NCBI GenBank assembly: GCA_017484085.1
Contig: JAFUTW010000039.1
Location: forward strand, 1 to 51,678
From: Clostridia bacterium
GTDB taxonomy: Bacteria > Bacillota > Clostridia > Christensenellales > Aristaeellaceae
Reading direction: 5' to 3'
Length of the DNA stretch: 51,678 nt
Position numbers and translations under genes: made by a program. Positions within the stretch are counted from its first letter, which is position 1. Each line of letters begins with the position of its first letter. Of the stretch, positions 48,427-51,678 are shown in pieces. The notes below the pieces were generated by a model that saw only the letters and a list, made by a program, of their open reading frames with translations, made no database searches and was not told where the DNA came from.

Positions 48427-49145
48427 AGGTCGTGCTGCTGCGCGCGACGCCGGATGCGGACGAGCTGACGGCCATGGCAGCCAGGCTGTGCTACAGCCGT
48501 ATGAATATCGATGCGCTGAAAGAACGCGTTGAAACGCAGGACCAGGAGGATTTCCTGCGCCGCGTGATGGGACGCGGACACCTTTCGGTTTCGGAGCACG
48601 GCAGCTTCACCTTCGGGGTGGAAGGTGTCAGCCGCTCGCTGCTGGCGCAGCTGACGCGGCACCGCATCGCCTCATTTTCGGTGCAGAGCCAGCGGTACGT
48701 CTCCATGGCGGATGGATTCGACTATGTGATACCGCCTTCCATCAGCGCGCTGGGCGAGGCGGAGGAAGCGGAGTACATGCGGCAGATGGAGCAGATGCAC
48801 GCCTGGTACTGCGCCTGGCAGGAAAAGCTGGGCGGCGCGGGCGAGACAGCCAACCAGGATGCGCGCTTCGTGCTGCCGAACGCCGCGTCGACCCGCCTGG
48901 TGATGACGATGAACGCGAGGGAGCTGCGCCACTTTTTCGCCCTGCGCTGCTGCGGCCGCGCCCAGTGGGAGATCCGCGAGATGGCGTGGCAGATGCTGGA
49001 AGAATGCCGCAAGGCAGCCCCCGTGCTCTTTGAGGACGCAGGGCCTGCCTGTCTCTTCGGCCCGTGCCCGGAGGGAAAAAACAGCTGCGGCAGGATGCAG
49101 GAGATGCGGGAACGCTCCCGTGCAATGACGGCAGAAGGCAAATAA
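48408..49145 (+). CDS. thyX: Flavin-dependent thymidylate synthase ThyX
   Basis: 245 residues. The ThyX motif R-H-R-x-x-S-x-x-x-x-S-x-R is at 84-96 (RHRIASFSVQSQR). LRCCGRAQWEIREMAWQML is the C-terminal helix with the catalytic region. Methylates dUMP with methylenetetrahydrofolate and FAD. Starts inside mrnC by 19 bases. Confidence 0.95.
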   Translation: MGKAKLKVVLLRATPDADELTAMAARLCYSRMNIDALKERVETQDQEDFLRRVMGRGHLSVSEHGSFTFGVEGVSRSLLAQLTRHRIASFSVQSQRYVSMADGFDYVIPPSISALGEAEEAEYMRQMEQMHAWYCAWQEKLGGAGETANQDARFVLPNAASTRLVMTMNARELRHFFALRCCGRAQWEIREMAWQMLEECRKAAPVLFEDAGPACLFGPCPEGKNSCGRMQEMRERSRAMTAEGK

Positions 49146-49193
49146 AGCAAAACCGGCTTTTACCGATAACGACCGAAATGAGGAGAAAAAACG

Positions 49194-50291
49194 ATGGCTT
49201 ATTATGACCGCTTTACAAAGAAGCCCGCGAACAAGCGGGAGGACCTGAGGGACGATACCAAGACTCAGAGGCCCATGCGCGACGGCCGCCCGCCGCTGCC
49301 GGAGCAGGGACAGAGCCGCTTTGGCCAGAACCGTACGCAGGGCGCCGGAACGGGCCGCTTTGCCGGCCCGAAGGAAGGCAGCACAGGCGCGGGCCGTTTC
49401 GCGGCCCCGAAGGGGGAACGCACGGGCATGGGCCGCTTCGGCGCGCCGAAAGCGGAGCGCACCGGGGTGCGCACGGGTATGGGGCGCTTTGCCGGCCCCA
49501 AGACGGAACGCGTAATAAACCGGCCGGCTTACGGCCCCGCAAAGCCGGAGGCTGAGGTGGAAGAGGCGCAGGAGAACCTGCTGGTCGGCCGCAATCCCAT
49601 CCGCGAGGCGCTGAAGTCCGGGCGGGATCTGGAGAAGCTGCTCGTCGCCAAGGGAGAACTGATCGGCTCCGGCCGGGAGATCGTCGCCATGGCCAGAGAG
49701 CAGAAGGTCATCGTGCAGGAGGTGGACCGCGCCAAGCTGGATGCGATGGCCCCCGGCCATCAGGGCATGATCGCCGTCGCCTCTGCTTATAAGTACAGCA
49801 CCATCGACGACATGCTCGCCCTCGCGGCATCCCGAGGCGAGGCGCCCTTCCTCGTGATCCTGGACGGCATCACGGATCCGCACAACCTGGGCGCGATCAT
49901 CCGCAGCGCGGAGTGCGCCGGGGCGCACGGCGTCATCGTGCCGGAGCGCAGGACCGTCGGCCTTACCCCTGCGGCGGTGAAGGCCAGCGCAGGCGCGGTG
50001 GAGTACATCCCGGTCAGCCGTGAGACCAACCTGACCCGGACGCTGGAGCGCCTGAAAAAGGAAGGCATCTGGATCTTCGGCGCGGATATGAGCGGCGCGG
50101 ATTACCGCAGGGCGGACTTCTCCTGCCCCGCGGCACTGGTGATCGGCTCTGAAGGCGAGGGACTTTCCAGGCTGGTGCGGGAGAACTGCGACATGATCGT
50201 CAGCCTTCCCATCAAAGGAAAGATCGATTCGCTCAACGCTTCCGTGGCCGCAGGCATCCTGCTGTACGCCATGGCTGCTTCGAGAGGCTGA
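49194..50291 (+). CDS. rlmB: 23S rRNA 2'-O-ribose methyltransferase RlmB-like, with repetitive N-terminus
   Basis: 365 residues. A SpoU/TrmH knot enzyme: LVGRNPIREAL at about 126, LVILDGITDPHNLGAIIRSAECAG motif 1, GSEGEGLSRLV motif 2 and PIKGKIDSLNASVAAGILLY motif 3. The first 115 residues are disordered and repeat a G-R-F-A/G-A/G-P-K unit five times, rich in Arg and Gly, an unusual addition. RlmB methylates G2251 of 23S rRNA. It begins 48 bases after thyX. Confidence 0.9.
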   Translation: MAYYDRFTKKPANKREDLRDDTKTQRPMRDGRPPLPEQGQSRFGQNRTQGAGTGRFAGPKEGSTGAGRFAAPKGERTGMGRFGAPKAERTGVRTGMGRFAGPKTERVINRPAYGPAKPEAEVEEAQENLLVGRNPIREALKSGRDLEKLLVAKGELIGSGREIVAMAREQKVIVQEVDRAKLDAMAPGHQGMIAVASAYKYSTIDDMLALAASRGEAPFLVILDGITDPHNLGAIIRSAECAGAHGVIVPERRTVGLTPAAVKASAGAVEYIPVSRETNLTRTLERLKKEGIWIFGADMSGADYRRADFSCPAALVIGSEGEGLSRLVRENCDMIVSLPIKGKIDSLNASVAAGILLYAMAASRG

Positions 50292-50292
50292 G

Positions 50293-50802
50293 ATGAAACC
50301 GCTTTTGCTGGTGGATGGGTATAACGTGCTGGGCGCCTGGGATGTGCCCAGACGGGAGAACCTGTCCATCGAGGAGGCGCGGGAGCGGCTCGTCCACCTG
50401 GCGGCGGACTATGCGGGCTACTCCGGCCAGGAGGTCGTGGTGGTCTTTGACGGGCACTATACGGACAGGCCGGTGCGCTCCCTTTCCACGGTGCACGGCG
50501 TCACCGTCGTCTTTACCAAGCACGGCGAGAGCGCGGACAACTATATCGAAGCGGTCTGCGACGCGGCGCCCAAGTGGCGGCAGATCCGCGTGGCGACCAG
50601 CGATGCGCTGGAGCAGACGGTGACCCTGGGGCGCGGGGCGGTGCGCCTCAGCTCCCGGGAGTTTCTGATCGAGCTGTCCCACGTGCGGGAGGGCGGAAGG
50701 ATTCAGATGCAGCCGGAACGCCCGCCCAGGAACGACCTGTTTTCGCGCCTGCCCAAAGAGCAGCGCGCGCTGTTTGACAAGCTGCGCAAGGGCGAGGAGT
50801 AA
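50293..50802 (+). CDS. rae1: Ribosome-dependent mRNA endonuclease Rae1 (YacP, NYN domain)
   Basis: 169 residues with the NYN fold: LLLVDGYNVLGAW, VVVVFDGHYTD and ESADNYIE carry the acidic PIN-type catalytic residues. Homologous to B. subtilis YacP/Rae1, which cuts mRNA in the ribosomal A site. It starts 1 base after rlmB ends. Confidence 0.9.
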   Translation: MKPLLLVDGYNVLGAWDVPRRENLSIEEARERLVHLAADYAGYSGQEVVVVFDGHYTDRPVRSLSTVHGVTVVFTKHGESADNYIEAVCDAAPKWRQIRVATSDALEQTVTLGRGAVRLSSREFLIELSHVREGGRIQMQPERPPRNDLFSRLPKEQRALFDKLRKGEE

Positions 50803-50831
50803 GTGGCATTTCAGCGGAAAGGAGGGCGGAA

Positions 50832-51449
50832 ATGAAACGGGATTTCGAGCGGATGGAAGACGAAGAGATTGCCCTTCTGGCTCAGCAGGGCGATGAGGAA
50901 GCCTCTGCTTATCTGCTGAACAAGTACAAGAACTTCGTGCGCTCCAAGGCGCACTCCTACTTCCTGGTCGGCGCGGATCACGAGGATATCGTGCAGGAGG
51001 GGATGATCGGCCTGTTCAAGGCGATCCGGGATTTCCGCCCGGACAAGCTGGCGTCCTTCCACGCCTTCGCGGAAATCTGCATCACACGGCAGATTATCAC
51101 GGCCATCAAGACCGCGACGCGGCAGAAGCACATCCCGCTCAACTCGTACATCTCCCTCAACAAGCCGATTTACGAGGATGAGAGCGAACGCACGCTGATG
51201 GACGTCATCACCGGCAGCCGGGCGCTGGATCCGGAGGAGCTGCTCATCGGCCAGGAGAGCATGAGCCGCATCGAAAGCCGCATCGACGAGGTGCTTTCGC
51301 CTTTGGAGCGGCGCGTGCTGGACGCCTATCTGGACGGCAAGAGCTACCAGGAGATCGCCGAGGCCGAGGGCCGGCATGTCAAGAGCATCGACAATGCCCT
51401 GCAGCGGGTCAAGCGCAAGCTGGAACGCCTGATTGAAGAGCGGGACTGA
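50832..51449 (+). CDS. sigH: RNA polymerase sigma factor SigH
   Basis: 205 residues. Region 2 is DEEASAYLLNKYKNFVRSKA through DIVQEGMIGLFKAIRDF (about 50-85); region 4 is LERRVLDAYLDGKSYQEIAEAEGRHVKSIDNALQRVKRKL (about 158-197). It matches Clostridia sigma-H, which starts sporulation and stationary-phase programmes, and sits in its usual place after rae1. AAGGAGG precedes the start. Confidence 0.93.
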   Translation: MKRDFERMEDEEIALLAQQGDEEASAYLLNKYKNFVRSKAHSYFLVGADHEDIVQEGMIGLFKAIRDFRPDKLASFHAFAEICITRQIITAIKTATRQKHIPLNSYISLNKPIYEDESERTLMDVITGSRALDPEELLIGQESMSRIESRIDEVLSPLERRVLDAYLDGKSYQEIAEAEGRHVKSIDNALQRVKRKLERLIEERD

Positions 51450-51493
51450 GGCTTTTTGCGGCCCCAAGATTATCTTAAAAAAACCGACTGGAT

Positions 51494-51522
51494 ATTGACA
51501 ATTAAAAAAGATTTAGCTAGAA
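51494..51522 (+). promoter_or_regulatory. Sigma-A promoter of the tRNA gene
   Basis: TTGACA (51494-51499), 17 bases, TAGAAT (51517-51522), 30 bases before the tRNA. Confidence 0.8.
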
Positions 51523-51552
51523 TGTGGGATGAATAAACGGTTGACAGCACCT

Positions 51553-51626
51553 GCAGGTGTAGTTTAATGGCAGAACTTCAGCTTCCCAAGCTGACCGCGT
51601 GGGTTCGATTCCCATCACCTGCTCCA
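51553..51626 (+). tRNA. tRNA-Gly, anticodon CCC, CCA encoded
   Basis: 74 bases fold as a cloverleaf: acceptor GCAGGTG with CACCTGC, anticodon stem TCAGC/GCTGA with loop TTCCCAA (anticodon CCC, 51585-51587), T-loop GGTTCGATTCC, and encoded CCA at 51624-51626. Confidence 0.95.
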
Positions 51627-51678
51627 CGGCGACCACCGATAATTCGGCGGGCGCACAAGAACCTGTCAGCCGAAATTA

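Noticed and set aside
51449-51493. Terminator after sigH
   Set aside because: The AAGATTATCTT sequence is too short a stem, and no other hairpin with a U-run is seen.
51627-51678. Second tRNA or terminator after tRNA-Gly
   Set aside because: Only a 4-bp CCGA/TCGG stem is visible; no cloverleaf or U-run before the window ends.

Overview
The window looks like a chromosomal segment of a GC-rich, probably spore-forming, anaerobic gut-type member of the Clostridia (Bacillota). The evidence is an mrnC-thyX-rlmB-rae1-sigH cluster at the right end, a perfect CIRCE operator near htpG, many sigma-A promoters with TTGACA-like and TATAAT-like boxes, and palindromic intergenic repeats of a kind common in gut Clostridia. 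All of this is read from sequence, so the taxonomic placement is an inference.

Layout. Positions 1-141: probable end of an insertion sequence with the first codons of a transposase. 175-2273: htpG (minus) with CIRCE. 2294-4763: an AT-rich patch with a secreted leucine-rich-repeat/Ig-like protein. 4764-6356: a membrane protein and a secreted nuclease. 6403-13008: a D-allose uptake and catabolism operon (alsA-C-E-K-B) followed by a LacI-type regulator. 13053-15979: a CAT-like acyltransferase, a TetR regulator, a lactonase-like metallohydrolase and an SDR. 16018-17778: a MATE transporter fused to a histidine-kinase-like ATPase domain. 17931-21705 (minus): a second sugar-type ABC importer.

The centrepiece is 22033-36025 (plus): a bacterial microcompartment (BMC) operon divergent from that importer. 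It combines class II aldolase, CoA-disulfide-reductase-like flavoprotein, two CoA-transferase-like subunits, 5-methylthioribose kinase (MtnK), methylthioribose-1-phosphate isomerase (MtnA), PduL, PduP-like aldehyde dehydrogenase, PduS, PduT, two near-identical BMC-H proteins, a LacI regulator and four BMC-P proteins. MtnK, MtnA and class II aldolase form the known 'DHAP shunt' for 5-methylthioribose or 5-deoxyribose. It yields dihydroxyacetone phosphate plus (methylthio)acetaldehyde or acetaldehyde. Here the volatile aldehyde would be made and consumed inside a shell. Targeting-peptide-like helices sit on the aldolase (C-terminal), PduL (N-terminal) and PduP (N-terminal), but not on MtnK or MtnA. 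The predicted flow is import, cytosolic phosphorylation and isomerisation, cleavage in the shell, oxidation to acyl-CoA, then PduL or CoA transfer. I do not recall a characterised BMC of this type.

To the right, 36121-47893 is an accessory region: HxlR/ene-reductase pair, hydrolases, a MIF-like protein, a truncated DsbA-like gene abutting a truncated DUF3795 gene, radical SAM and TIGR04076 genes, a Vat-like acetyltransferase, a four-gene membrane/hydrolase operon flanked by inverted repeats, a prolyl-tRNA editing protein, kdgK and a HAD phosphatase. The window ends in housekeeping genes (47995-51449) and a tRNA-Gly.
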